Below are positions 17,792-26,206 of a stretch of 40,555 nt of DNA, piece by piece. A program made the translations under genes and the position numbers. The stretch spans positions 1 through 40,555 of the forward strand of contig PLAH01000098.1 in assembly GCA_003134045.1 (NCBI GenBank), read 5' to 3'. The notes below the pieces were generated by a model. The model was not told the DNA's origin. It was given only the letters and a program-made list of their open reading frames with translations, and did no database searches. Within the stretch, counting starts at the first letter, position 1. The number at the start of each line of letters is the position of its first letter. Source of the stretch: Gammaproteobacteria bacterium. GTDB lineage: Bacteria; Pseudomonadota; Gammaproteobacteria; Steroidobacterales; Steroidobacteraceae.

Positions 17792-18328
17792 ATGGGTAGC
17801 ACATTGAGTCGAGCACTCCTCGTCGCCTTGATCCTTCCTTGGTGGCTCGGTACCGGCACTTCACGGGTCTATGCGCAGGAGCCCGTCAAAGTCCCGACCG
17901 GGGGCGTGCTTCGCGAGGCCTCACTGCAGGGACTGAACGGTCCCTCGCGCAATCTCAGCGCGTTTCGTGGCAGACCTCTGCTCATCAATGTGTGGGCGAG
18001 CTGGTGTGGGCCGTGCCGTCAAGAGATGGCATCGCTGGAGCGCCTTGCCTGGCGGGACACAAGGAATCACTTCGCGATCATCGGAATCTCGACGGACGAC
18101 GATGTGGACGCGGCAAAGGCCCTACTAACCAACACGCATGCCACCATCAGCCATTTCATCGACCATGCCTTGATTTTGGAAAACATGCTGGGTGCCTCGC
18201 AGCTGCCATTGACCCTGCTCGTGGACCGCGATGGACGCGTGCTGCAGAGGATTTATGGGGCGAGACAGTGGGATAGCGAGGAGTCCCTACGGTTGATCGA
18301 CGAGAGCTTCACAAAACCCTCTCGGTGA
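17792..18328 (+). CDS. TlpA-family periplasmic thiol-disulfide oxidoreductase
   Basis: The 178-residue product has a signal peptide (LLVALILPWWLGTGTSRVYAQ) and a thioredoxin fold with active site W71-C-G-P-C75. The AhpC/TlpA-type elements LLINVWASWCGPCRQEM, FAIIGISTDDD and cis-Pro segment ASQLPLTLLVDRDGRV are visible. It would act as a periplasmic reductant or disulfide-exchange protein, for example in cytochrome maturation. It is divergent from the GMC dehydrogenase operon across a 200-base gap. A link with that operon's maturation is possible but unproven. Confidence 0.9.
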   Translation: MGSTLSRALLVALILPWWLGTGTSRVYAQEPVKVPTGGVLREASLQGLNGPSRNLSAFRGRPLLINVWASWCGPCRQEMASLERLAWRDTRNHFAIIGISTDDDVDAAKALLTNTHATISHFIDHALILENMLGASQLPLTLLVDRDGRVLQRIYGARQWDSEESLRLIDESFTKPSR

Positions 18329-18451
18329 CGGCGCGGGTGCCGATAAACCGGGATTCGACATCACCGCCTCGGCTCCGATGGATATTCCTCGAAGGGGACT
18401 GGACTATTTCTGCGCGCCGCTGTAATCAGTCGTCATGTTCATTGCTTTCGA

Positions 18452-18748
18452 ATGCTGCCTGCGCTCGCCATGAGCAAATCTCATCCCACGTCGAGCTTGG
18501 TTGTCCTAGGCTTGGGGTTGAGCTTGCTGGGTAGCCGAGCCCGCGGCGCGGCGCCGTCTTTCGAAGCTTTCGGCGCGTTTTTCCCGGCGTGCATGCTGTG
18601 TGCATCGGCGGGTATCGCCGGCGCCATCGCCGCGCGCGCTGCCATGGTCCGCGCCGCCGCCGCGGCCATTCTGCCGTTTCAGCTCCTGCTCTGTACGGCG
18701 ATCGGCACCATCGTCGCCATCCTGGTCTGGCTCCTGTTCTTCGGTTGA
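18452..18748 (+). CDS. YtcA-like small inner-membrane protein
   Basis: The 98-residue product (or 92 from ATG 18470) has FGAFFPACMLCASAGIAGAIAARA and a last helix, LLCTAIGTIVAILVWLLFF, matching the YtcA family. YtcA is encoded beside the HlyD/FUSC/TolC-type MdtNOP efflux genes in enterobacteria. The family is usually a lipoprotein, but here the lipobox position reads LLGS, with Ser where Cys is expected. The efflux partners are absent. Only a TolC-like C-terminal remnant follows in the same frame directly after the stop. The gene may be a survivor of a deleted efflux operon. Confidence 0.65.
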   Translation: MLPALAMSKSHPTSSLVVLGLGLSLLGSRARGAAPSFEAFGAFFPACMLCASAGIAGAIAARAAMVRAAAAAILPFQLLLCTAIGTIVAILVWLLFFG

Positions 18749-18901
18749 GCGTATGGCATCGGCTCGATCACCGATGTCACCCGGGCCGAGACCCTGCTGC
18801 TGGAAGCGGAGAACGCGTCCACCGACGCCTACAGCGCGGCCCTGGCCGCGGCCGCCACGCTGGCACTCTCGGCCGGCGCGCTCGGCGCCGCACCTCAATA
18901 G
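18749..18901 (+). pseudogene. TolC-family outer-membrane efflux protein, C-terminal remnant
   Basis: Starting right after the ytcA stop and in the same frame, 50 codons read YGIGSITDVTRAETLLLEAE, then DAYSAALAAAATLALSAGALG, ending in TAG at 18899-18901. This matches the last repeat helix and C-terminus of TolC-like proteins (YxxGVGxITDVxxAETxLL). There is no start codon and the first 90% of the gene is gone. Together with ytcA it suggests that an mdtNOP-type locus was reduced by deletion. Confidence 0.6.
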
Positions 18902-19017
18902 TCCAATGTAGCGCGCAGCTCGACCGATCGGCCACGTTCCAACGTACGGAATCGCACAGACAAAAAGTCGATCGGCGCGTATCCTCGTCAAATGTATTTT
19001 TGTCGGCTGGATTCCGC

Positions 19018-20037
19018 ATGAATAATCATTCCACCATCGACTCGAGTCCGCGCTTCGCCGCAGCCGACATCTCGAAAGACAATGTCACGCGATTTCAGGC
19101 CGCATCCTCGTGGAGGGCGCGTTGGCAGCTGGTGAACTCATTTGTTCCTTACATTCTCCTATGGGTGGCGATGGTCTACGCACTCGCCGTTTCATATTGG
19201 TTGGTGCTGCCGCTCGCGATTCTCGCCGCGGGATTTCTCGCACGAATTTTCATCGTTTTCCACGACTGCGGCCACTCATCCTTCTTCAAGTCGAAGCGAG
19301 CCAACAACGCGACGGGCGTCATCGCGGGATTTTTGAACCTCACTCCGTATCTGCACTGGCGCTGGCAGCATGCTTTACATCACGGGACCGCGGGCGATCT
19401 GGATCGACGCGGCTCGGGCGACATCTGGATGCTGACCGTGCAGGAATATATCGAGAGTACGCGCTGGCGGCGCTTTGCGTATCGGCTTGCGCGCAATCCG
19501 CTCGTACTATTCATAATCGCGCCGCTATATGTATTTGTCGTCCATCATCGATTTGCAGCATCCACGGCGCCCGCGCGCGAGCGCCGATCCGTTCGGCGTA
19601 CGAACTGGGCGTTGCTCGGAATCACGGTCTTGATGAGCGCCATGATCGGATTGAAAGCATTTCTTTTGATTCAGCTGACCGTTTCCGCATTTGCCGGCGC
19701 CGTCGGTCTCTGGTTGTTTTACGTGCAACATCAATTCGAGGGCGCTTATTGGTCGCGATCCCCGGATTGGAACTACACGGCTGCGGCGCTGCAGGGCAGC
19801 TCATTTTACAAGCTGCCGAAAATCCTGCAGTGGTTCACCGGCAATATCGGTTTTCATCATATACATCATCTGAACCCTCGAATTCCGAATTACCACCTTC
19901 AGCGATGTCATGACGGAGATCCATTCTTCAGGACGATCAAACCGGTCACGCTGTTGGCGAGTTTCAAGTCCCTCAGGTTTCGCTTATGGGACGAACAGCA
20001 CAATGTATTTGTCGGCTTTCGCCATCTCAGTTGTTAG
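19018..20037 (+). CDS. Membrane fatty acid desaturase
   Basis: ATG 19018 gives 339 residues. Three histidine boxes are intact: HDCGH (82-86), HALHH (118-122) and HHIHH (280-284). Four or so hydrophobic segments surround them (VPYILLWVAMVYALAVSYWLVLPLAI; PLVLFIIAPLYVFVV; LLIQLTVSAFAGAVGLWLFYV). These are the hallmarks of the di-iron acyl-lipid/acyl-CoA desaturases (DesA/omega-6-like). It would introduce a double bond into membrane fatty acids. The gene stands alone: a TolC remnant lies upstream and a transposase remnant begins 5 bases after its stop. Confidence 0.92.
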   Translation: MNNHSTIDSSPRFAAADISKDNVTRFQAASSWRARWQLVNSFVPYILLWVAMVYALAVSYWLVLPLAILAAGFLARIFIVFHDCGHSSFFKSKRANNATGVIAGFLNLTPYLHWRWQHALHHGTAGDLDRRGSGDIWMLTVQEYIESTRWRRFAYRLARNPLVLFIIAPLYVFVVHHRFAASTAPARERRSVRRTNWALLGITVLMSAMIGLKAFLLIQLTVSAFAGAVGLWLFYVQHQFEGAYWSRSPDWNYTAAALQGSSFYKLPKILQWFTGNIGFHHIHHLNPRIPNYHLQRCHDGDPFFRTIKPVTLLASFKSLRFRLWDEQHNVFVGFRHLSC

Positions 20038-20042
20038 GGTAA

Positions 20043-20327
20043 ACCTGGGCCCCGAGGGGCGAGACTCCGGTCCTGCAGTACAGCTTCAGCTGGAAACAAC
20101 TGGCGGTGATCGCTGGCTTGAGCTACTGGCGCTTCTACTTCCGAATGTTCAACGGATCGATCAAGAGTCCACAGATCGTCGAGTTCCTCAAAGCCTTGCA
20201 AGCCACGATTGGCAAGAAGCTGCTCATCATCTGGGATCGCTTGCAGGCGCATCGCTCGAAGCTCGTGCGGGCGCATGTCGAAGCCCAAAACGGTCACATC
20301 ATGATCGATTACCTGCCAGCCTACGCA
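20043..20327 (+). pseudogene. IS630-family transposase fragment (DDE domain)
   Basis: The frame opens after TAA 20040-20042 and reads TWAPRGETPVLQYSFSWK, then KKLLIIWDRLQAHRSKLV and HIMIDYLPAYA. This is the DDE_3 part of IS630-type transposases, including the second Asp (IIWDRLQAH). The N-terminal HTH, the first Asp and everything after LPAYA, where PELNPVE with the third acidic residue should follow, are missing. No terminal inverted repeats were seen. The fragment joins in frame to an SDR remnant. Confidence 0.8.
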
Positions 20328-20507
20328 GGCTACGGGCGCGTGATCAACACCGCTTCCGTGCACGGCCTGGTCGCTGAGAAGCAGCCATCTCGCCGATTGT
20401 CATCACCCGCGGAGATTGCGCGCCTCGCGTGCTGGCTGTGCGCGCCCGAGGCGCATAACATCACCGGCACCGCGATTCCGATCGACGGCGGATGGACGGC
20501 GCAGTAG
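20328..20507 (+). pseudogene. 3-hydroxybutyrate dehydrogenase (SDR) remnant with internal deletion
   Basis: It reads GYGRVINTASVHGLVA and then directly EKQPSRRLSSPAEIARL, LCAPEAHNITGTAIPIDGGW, ending TAQ-stop at 20505-20507. In 3-hydroxybutyrate dehydrogenases the first motif is strand beta-5 and the second lies about 100 residues later. So the catalytic YxxxK region is cut out, at a point where both sides code for Ala. It is fused in frame behind the transposase fragment. Inactive as an enzyme. Confidence 0.75.
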
Positions 20508-20557
20508 CGCCGCGATACCGCAACTCACGGACATGGTTACCGTGCTTCCTCCGTTGG

Positions 20558-22120
20558 TCAATCCGCCGCCACCGCCGCCGGCCCACCCCCCGACGGCCGC
20601 CGCACCAGGAAGCACAGCGGAATGAGCGCGACGCACAGCCACGCGGAAAGATAAAAGAGATCGAGCGACGAGAGGAGGTAGCTTTGTCCAACCAGGCTTT
20701 GCGTCATCGTGCCCGCGGCGGCCTGGTCAGTCATGCCGAACTGATGCAGCTGCGCCAGCGATTGCTGATACGCGGGGGCGTACACCGTGATGGAGTCGGT
20801 GAGCCGCGCCTGATGGAAGGCTTCACGCCGATCCCACAAGGTGGTGGTGAGCGACGTGGCGAAGCTGCCGGCGGTGATGCGCAGAAAATTCGACAGGCCC
20901 GACGCTGCGGGAATCTTGTGGTGCGGCAGTCCATCGAAAATCATCGTCAACATGGTGACGAAGAACAATCCCATGGCGAAGCCCTGCACGAGCTGCGGTG
21001 CGACGAAACTCAAGAAGCCGGCGTCGGCGGTAAGGCTGGCACGCATGAAATACGAGGTGGCGTAGAGGCCAAAGGCGGTCGCGGCAAGCAGCCGCGTATC
21101 GAAGCGGCGCATCAGGCTCCCGACAACGAGGGAGGTGAGAATGGCGGTGACGCCGCTCGGCGCGGAGACGAGGCCGGCCCAGGTGGCGGTGTAGCCCACG
21201 AAGCTTTGCAGCCACAAGGGCATCAGTACGATGTTGCCGAAGAACACCGCATAGCCCAAGCACAGGGCGAGCGTGCCCAAGGAAAAGCTGCGCGACTTGA
21301 ACAGACTCAGGTCCACGATGGGATACCGTTCGGTGAGTTCCCAGATCAGCCACGCGGCGAACGCAATGACGGTGACGATCAGCAGCCCTACGATGAAGGG
21401 CGAGGCGAACCAGTCGAGATCCTTGCCCTTGTCGAGCAGGATTTGCAGCGCGCCGACCCACACGAATAACAGCACCAGCCCGACACGATCGATGGGCAGT
21501 TTGCGCGTCGGCGTCTCGTGCGATTTGAGATTGCTCCAGCACACGGCCACGCACAACGCACCCACCGGCACGTTGATGAGAAAGATCCAGGGCCATACGT
21601 AGTTATCCGAGATGTAGCCGCCGAGCAGAGGCCCCGCGATCGGCGCCACCAGCGTCGTTATCGACCAGATCGCGAGCGCGGTGTTGCGCTTGGCGGGGCC
21701 GAACACGTTGATGAGCAGCGCCTGGCTGCCCGGGATCATGGGGCCCGACACGGCGCCCTGTAGTACGCGAAACGCGATCAGGGACGGCAGACTCCAGGCG
21801 AGCCCACAGAGCAGGGAGGCGATGGTGAACAAAGCCACCGACACCACGAAGGTTCGCACCACGCCGAAGCGCTGCATGAGCCAGCCGGTGAGCGGCACGG
21901 AGACGCCGTTGGCGACCGCAAATGAGGTGATGACCCACGTGCCTTGATCGGAGCTCACGCCCAAGTTGCCGGCAATAGTCGGAATGGACACGTTCGCGAT
22001 GGAGGTATCGAGCACCTGCATGAACGTGCCCAGGGCCAGGGCCAAGGCAGTCAGGGCCTTGCGATTTCCGACGAGCGAGGGAGCCGGGCCCACGCCGGGC
22101 GTGGCGGCCGCGGCGCTCAC
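20558..22120 (-). CDS. DHA2-family (EmrB/QacA) 14-TM drug:H+ antiporter
   Basis: The 520-residue product starts at GTG 22120, overlapping the upstream HlyD gene by 4 bases (GTGA). The DHA2 signature LDTSIANVSIPTIAGNLG is at the first helix, followed by SFAVANGVSVPLTGWLMQRFG and about 14 hydrophobic segments. It is the inner-membrane component of a tripartite EmrAB-type pump exporting hydrophobic or phenolic compounds using the proton gradient. It is the last gene of marR-nodT-emrA-emrB. Confidence 0.93.
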   Translation of the reverse strand: MSAAAATPGVGPAPSLVGNRKALTALALALGTFMQVLDTSIANVSIPTIAGNLGVSSDQGTWVITSFAVANGVSVPLTGWLMQRFGVVRTFVVSVALFTIASLLCGLAWSLPSLIAFRVLQGAVSGPMIPGSQALLINVFGPAKRNTALAIWSITTLVAPIAGPLLGGYISDNYVWPWIFLINVPVGALCVAVCWSNLKSHETPTRKLPIDRVGLVLLFVWVGALQILLDKGKDLDWFASPFIVGLLIVTVIAFAAWLIWELTERYPIVDLSLFKSRSFSLGTLALCLGYAVFFGNIVLMPLWLQSFVGYTATWAGLVSAPSGVTAILTSLVVGSLMRRFDTRLLAATAFGLYATSYFMRASLTADAGFLSFVAPQLVQGFAMGLFFVTMLTMIFDGLPHHKIPAASGLSNFLRITAGSFATSLTTTLWDRREAFHQARLTDSITVYAPAYQQSLAQLHQFGMTDQAAAGTMTQSLVGQSYLLSSLDLFYLSAWLCVALIPLCFLVRRPSGGGPAAVAAD

Positions 22121-23409
22121 GGGCCGGCGGCCGCCAGGGACGTAACGTTCGGGGCTTCACGCGTCTTGCGGCTGAGCCGCGCGGGTTCGTGTGCTTTGGG
22201 GCCGGCGTTATCGGCGATGATGGATGCGATGCGCGCATCCACCGCGGGATCGTTGCCCGCGCTTGCCTGCGTCGTCTGCGGCACGTTGCGCACCGCCGCG
22301 GCCACGAGCGGACCCGCGGCATCGTGCAAGTCGACTCGGACGGCGGCCGACAAACCGACACGCAAGGGATGCGCTTCGAGGTCCTTCGGATCCAAGAGGA
22401 TGCGCACCGGCAGGCGCTGCACGATCTTGATCCAGTTGCCGGACGCATTCTGGGGCGGCAGCAGCGCGAAGGCGTTACCGCTGCCCGCGGCGATGCCCAC
22501 CACGCGCCCGTGATAGGTCACGTCGCCGCGATAGAGGTCGGTATGCACCGTTACCGGTTGGCCGACTCGCATGCGCTCGAGCTGTCCTTCCTTGAAGTTG
22601 GCATCGATCCACACAGTGTCGAGCGGCACCACGGCCAAGAGCGGCGTACCCGCGGCGACGCGCTGGCCGATTTGCACGGAGCGTTTGGCGATCACGCCGC
22701 TGACCGGCGAGGTGAGCTCGGTGCGATGCAAGGCGAGCGCGGCATTGCGCACCGCGGCGGCGGCGGCCAGCACCTGCGGATGGTCCGCAATGGTGGTGCC
22801 GTCGATCTGCGCCACGGTCTGACCCAGTTGCTGGCGCGCGGCCGCGACATTGGCGCGCGTGGTAGTGACGGCATCGCGCGCATGCGACAGCTCTTCGGCA
22901 GAGATGGCGCCGTCCGCGATGAGGCCGCCGCGCCGCTTCAGATCCTCATCGGCGGTGCGTGCCGCCTGTTCCCGCTGCTCGATCTGTGCGCGCAACTCCT
23001 GGCCTTGCGCGAAGAGGCCGCGCACCTGGCGCACGGCGCGCGCGAGGTCGGCTTCCGCATTGGCCTCGGCGATCTTCGCGTCGGCCGGATCGAGCTCCAG
23101 CACGGCCTGCCCGACGGCGACGCGTTGCGTGTCATCCACGTGCAAACCGATCACCGTGCCGGGTACTTCACTGGTGATCTGCACCACATCGCCGTCGACA
23201 TAGGCATCATCGGTGGATTCATAGTAGCGGCCGTCCAAGAACCAATACGCCGCATAGCCCACACCGCACAACAGCACCACGGCGGTCAGGCCGATGAGAG
23301 ATCGGCGGCGTGCCCGGCCGGGCGCAGGCGCCTCGCCGGCCCGGTCGGTCTGGCCGGCAGCGGAGCTTGCAGGAGCATCGGTGGTCACTGAGGTCGTTGG
23401 CGTGTTCAT
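22117..23409 (-). CDS. HlyD/EmrA-family membrane fusion protein
   Basis: The 430-residue product has an N-terminal cytoplasmic tail, one TM helix (LIGLTAVVLLCGVGYAAYWFL), then the biotinyl-lipoyl-like halves (YVDGDVVQITSEVPGTV; LTSPVSGVIAKRSVQIGQRV) flanking a long helical hairpin rich in Ala/Glu/Arg (about 110-210). Start ATG 23409 overlaps the nodT stop (ATGA). It is the periplasmic adaptor between the DHA2 antiporter and the NodT channel. The C-terminal 60 residues (HEPARLSRKTREAPNV) look like an unstructured tail, longer than usual. Confidence 0.93.
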   Translation of the reverse strand: MNTPTTSVTTDAPASSAAGQTDRAGEAPAPGRARRRSLIGLTAVVLLCGVGYAAYWFLDGRYYESTDDAYVDGDVVQITSEVPGTVIGLHVDDTQRVAVGQAVLELDPADAKIAEANAEADLARAVRQVRGLFAQGQELRAQIEQREQAARTADEDLKRRGGLIADGAISAEELSHARDAVTTTRANVAAARQQLGQTVAQIDGTTIADHPQVLAAAAAVRNAALALHRTELTSPVSGVIAKRSVQIGQRVAAGTPLLAVVPLDTVWIDANFKEGQLERMRVGQPVTVHTDLYRGDVTYHGRVVGIAAGSGNAFALLPPQNASGNWIKIVQRLPVRILLDPKDLEAHPLRVGLSAAVRVDLHDAAGPLVAAAVRNVPQTTQASAGNDPAVDARIASIIADNAGPKAHEPARLSRKTREAPNVTSLAAAGP

Positions 23410-24884
23410 GGGTGCATCCGTGGAGAGTTCGTCGGTATGGCCGCCAGAGCTCGCGCATCGGCCTGCTGTACCGCGGCGTGGGCATCGATCGCGTGCGCAT
23501 CGAAACTGCCGCCCACGGCGAGTAGCAGCGTCACTCGCGCAGCGGCGAGACCGGCCTGGATGTCGACCATCGACTGGCGTGCGGCGAGCACCTGGGTCTC
23601 CGCATTGAGCACCGAAAGGTAGCTCGCGAGGCCCGCTGTGTAGCGCTCCTCGGCCAATCTGTAAGCGTCTTCCGTGGCATCGAGCGTTTGCTGCTGATCG
23701 AGCCGCTCGCGCGCGAGCGCATCCAGGCGGGTGATCTGATCGGAAGTCTGTTGCACGGCATGCAGGACGGTGTCGTTATAGGCATCTATCGCAGCGTCGA
23801 GCTGTGCCTCGGAGCCACGATATTGCGCACGCAGGCGGCCGCCGTCGAACAGCGGCAGCGAAATCAGCGGACCGCCGCCGTAACCCCGCGCGGAACCCTG
23901 CAGCAGATTGCTCAGCCCAAAGGCGCCGAAGCCCGCCAGCGCGCGCAGACTCACGTCGGGATAGAACGCGGCCCTGGCGGCGAGGCGTCCGGCATCGGCG
24001 GCATCCACGGCGAGGCGGGCCGACAACACATCGGGCCGCCGCGCGAGCAGATTGATGGGCAGTGCACCCGGCACCGGGAGCGCCGCTTCCACGGCAAACA
24101 CAGGCCGCTTGATCGATGCGTAAACTTGGGCGCCCTGGCCGATCAACGTGGCGAGTTGATGGACCGCGAGATCCGCCGCGGCCCGAGCTTGGACGCGTGC
24201 CACCCGGGCCTGCGGCAATTGGCCTTCGGCTTCACGCAATTCGAGCCGCGTGTCGAGCCCGGCGGTCACGCGGCGGCGCGTGATGTCGATGATGTGCTGG
24301 CGCTGCACCGCGGCGCGTTCGGCGATGTCGGCGAGCGCCCATTCACGGTACAGCTCGATATAGGCCTGGGTGACGGCACCGGCAATCATGAGCCGCGCAT
24401 TGTCCACGTCCAGCCGGGCCGACTGCGTCAGCGCCTGCGCGCGATGCACGGCGGCGGCTTGGCGTCCCCAGAAATCGATGTCCCAGCCGAGGCTCGCCCC
24501 GGCTTGAGCCATCCAGAAGCTGTGTCCCGCGAGCGGCGGGGGAATCAAATACTCGGCGGGCGCGCGCTGGTACAGCGCGCTTGCATCGAGGTTGGCGTTC
24601 GGCAGCAGTCCAGCCTGCGCCGATTGCGCCTGCGCGAGCGCTTCGGCCACGCGGGCCTGGCCCTGCGCCAACGTTGGGCTGTCCTTGAGCCCGAGCCGGA
24701 TGAGTTCATCGAGCTGCGGATCTTGGAAGGAATTCCACCAGCCGTCGGCGACCGGCGCAGACTCGGCGCCGGTCAGTCCGACGCGCGCAGGCGCGAGCGT
24801 CGGCGGATGCGCCGCGTCCTTGGAGGGCAACACGCACCCCGTCATGGCCACGGAGACGAGCAATGAGGCGATCTGCATGCGCAT
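23406..24884 (-). CDS. NodT-family outer-membrane efflux lipoprotein
   Basis: ATG 24884 is chosen because it begins the lipoprotein signal MRMQIASLLVSVAMTGC, with lipobox Cys17; the frame is open further upstream but overlaps marR. The 492-residue product has DGWWNSFQDPQLDELIRLGL, two TolC-type repeats and the GYGGGPLISLPLFDGGRLRAQY segment characteristic of NodT/OprM channels. It starts 5 bases past the marR stop and overlaps emrA. It supplies the outer-membrane exit of the pump. Confidence 0.93.
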   Translation of the reverse strand: MRMQIASLLVSVAMTGCVLPSKDAAHPPTLAPARVGLTGAESAPVADGWWNSFQDPQLDELIRLGLKDSPTLAQGQARVAEALAQAQSAQAGLLPNANLDASALYQRAPAEYLIPPPLAGHSFWMAQAGASLGWDIDFWGRQAAAVHRAQALTQSARLDVDNARLMIAGAVTQAYIELYREWALADIAERAAVQRQHIIDITRRRVTAGLDTRLELREAEGQLPQARVARVQARAAADLAVHQLATLIGQGAQVYASIKRPVFAVEAALPVPGALPINLLARRPDVLSARLAVDAADAGRLAARAAFYPDVSLRALAGFGAFGLSNLLQGSARGYGGGPLISLPLFDGGRLRAQYRGSEAQLDAAIDAYNDTVLHAVQQTSDQITRLDALARERLDQQQTLDATEDAYRLAEERYTAGLASYLSVLNAETQVLAARQSMVDIQAGLAAARVTLLLAVGGSFDAHAIDAHAAVQQADARALAAIPTNSPRMHP

Positions 24885-24889
24885 GGGTA

Positions 24890-25378
24890 TCAGCCGACGC
24901 CGGCCGCGCTCAGCTCGGGCTCGACGGCCCCCAGCAATTGGGTGTTGAGCTTGATGAGCAGGCGCTGGAACTCGTGCACTTCGGCGCGACTGAAGTCGGC
25001 TAGCGCGAGATTGAGCTTGCCAACCACCAAGGGAACGAGATTCTCGAGGGTGTCGCGGCCCGCCGCCGTCAACTGCAACTCCACTTTGCGACGATCGCGG
25101 TCGCGGCGCACCCTCTCCAGCAACCCGCGGTCTGCCAACTGGTCGATGACGCGCGTGAGCGCGCCGCTGTCGTGGCGATATTGCGCACAGATGTCCTTGG
25201 GATTCACGGCGATGCCATCGCGAATCCACGCCAGGATCATGTATTGCAGGAAGGTGAAACCCCGCTCTTCGAACACCGGCTCCATTAGGTCCATCATCAG
25301 CGACTGAGCGCGCTTGATGAGATAGCCGATGCTGTCCTGTGCGCGGTAGGTCGCCACTTTATAATGCTGCTTGGACAC
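24890..25378 (-). CDS. MarR-family transcriptional repressor of the efflux operon
   Basis: The 162-residue product starts at GTG 25378 with GAGG about 7 bases upstream. The winged-helix core reads FTFLQYMILAWIRDGI, DICAQYRHDSGALTRVIDQLADRGLLERVRRDRDRRKVELQLT, the typical MarR DNA-recognition helix and wing. It is the first gene of a four-gene operon coding an EmrAB-NodT pump. A 25-bp palindrome lies just upstream of its start, so it most likely represses its own operon and is released by the exported phenolic-type ligand. Confidence 0.93.
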   Translation of the reverse strand: MSKQHYKVATYRAQDSIGYLIKRAQSLMMDLMEPVFEERGFTFLQYMILAWIRDGIAVNPKDICAQYRHDSGALTRVIDQLADRGLLERVRRDRDRRKVELQLTAAGRDTLENLVPLVVGKLNLALADFSRAEVHEFQRLLIKLNTQLLGAVEPELSAAGVG

Positions 25379-25382
25379 TTAA

Positions 25383-25407
25383 TGCCTCAGCATTTACTGC
25401 TTAGGCA
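25383..25407 (-). promoter_or_regulatory. MarR operator: 25-bp inverted repeat
   Basis: Plus-strand arms TGCCTCAGCA and TGCTTAGGCA are complementary at 9 of 10 positions and flank TTTAC. The site begins 5 bases upstream of the marR GTG and covers the predicted transcription start and the SD. A bound MarR dimer could block both initiation and clearance. Confidence 0.7.
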
Positions 25408-25410
25408 GCT

Positions 25411-25438
25411 ATTTTGCGCCAAGCCACGTGTTTGTCAA
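25411..25438 (-). promoter_or_regulatory. Promoter of the marR-nodT-emrA-emrB operon
   Basis: On minus, TTGACA (25438-25433, perfect -35) and CAAAAT (25416-25411, 4 of 6) are separated by 16 bases. The predicted start near 25404 lies inside the operator palindrome, and the leader is only about 25 bases. Confidence 0.6.
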
Positions 25439-25793
25439 GCCGATGCGCCCACTTATCGCCATCGTTCAATGGCAATGCTGAATGCCTCGAGAAGCAATCG
25501 ACGGCAAAGCCGCAGTTCCGCATTGCAGCGTGCGGCCTGCCAGTTCGGAATAGATGCGCGACGCTGGGCAATGACCTTCAGCAATAGCCCTTGGTAGGCC
25601 GATGCGTCTCCAATCGCAGATGACCCATTGGAGAAATTCCGCTTGCAACAATGGTATACCCGCATAAGCTCGCCTTACTTCGCAAATCGCGCTCGATTCT
25701 GCGGCGCGCCGCGGCGTCGCATCGCACCGTAGAGCATCGGCAATGCGCGCGTTGTTTGTTGCCGCATTTAATGAGAAAGTGCACTCGAATCGA
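25439..25793. other. Intergenic region without a recognisable gene
   Basis: This stretch lies between the efflux promoter and the DUF3562-like gene. A minus-strand frame over about 25454-25660 (containing IGDASAYQGLLLKVIAQRR) looks protein-like in composition but matches nothing I recognise and has no SD-supported start. No repeat or RNA element was seen. Confidence 0.4.
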
Positions 25794-26051
25794 ATGACCG
25801 ACACAATCGATTCCCAACCAATCGACATTACGCGGGGTGATGGTATGACCGAGCCGACCTCAGATATTGACGATCCTCCGGGAATTCAGGCGCTTTCCGA
25901 GAAGCTGAATGTCCCTGAATTGAAAATCATCGAAGTCTACAAAACTGAATATCGCCGGCTTGCCGCCGAATCACGGATCGCGACGTTCATCAGTGTGCTT
26001 GCGATGCGCAATACTCGTTCGATTCTCCGGCGGGGCGGTGCTGTTAATTAA
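25794..26051 (+). CDS. Small DUF3562-like protein
   Basis: Starts are possible at ATG 25794 (85 residues) or ATG 25845 (68 residues, preceded by GGGGTGATGG). The core IQALSEKLNVPELKIIEVYKTEYRRLAAESRI-ATFISVLAMRNTR resembles the DUF3562 family, a short helical domain of unknown function found in many proteobacteria. The first part is acidic and probably disordered (TEPTSDIDDPPG). It stands alone; function unknown. Confidence 0.6.
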   Translation: MTDTIDSQPIDITRGDGMTEPTSDIDDPPGIQALSEKLNVPELKIIEVYKTEYRRLAAESRIATFISVLAMRNTRSILRRGGAVN

Positions 26052-26178
26052 GAACGATCGCTGAAGCCCTGCCTGACGGTCCCACATCCACCGCTTGGAA
26101 CGGTCGCTGCGAAATTCGACCACGCCCTTCAATCGTCATCCAGCAGTCGCGCCGCTGTCAAAATCCTTGGCTACGATG

Positions 26179-26198
26179 CCTTCCGATCCAACGGAAGG
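26179..26198 (+). promoter_or_regulatory. Hairpin sequestering the SD of the small gene at 26207
   Basis: CCTTCCG (26179-26185) pairs perfectly with CGGAAGG (26192-26198) around ATCCAA. The right arm contains the GGAAGGA SD of the next ATG, so folding would hide the ribosome-binding site. Confidence 0.45.
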
Positions 26199-26206
26199 AC
26201 ACGGCA

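Noticed and set aside
18991-20017. Near-repeat AATGTATTTTTGTCGGCT (18991) and AATGTATTTGTCGGCT (20002) flanking the desaturase
   Set aside because: The second copy lies within coding sequence and differs in length; most likely coincidence rather than an insertion footprint.
20038-20507. Complete insertion sequence
   Set aside because: Only part of the transposase is present and no terminal inverted repeats or target duplication were found.
22189-23391. Long open frame on plus opposite the EmrA gene, and a similar one at 23688-24866 opposite nodT
   Set aside because: Both are antisense shadows; the minus strand codes recognisable efflux proteins with overlapping start/stop codons.
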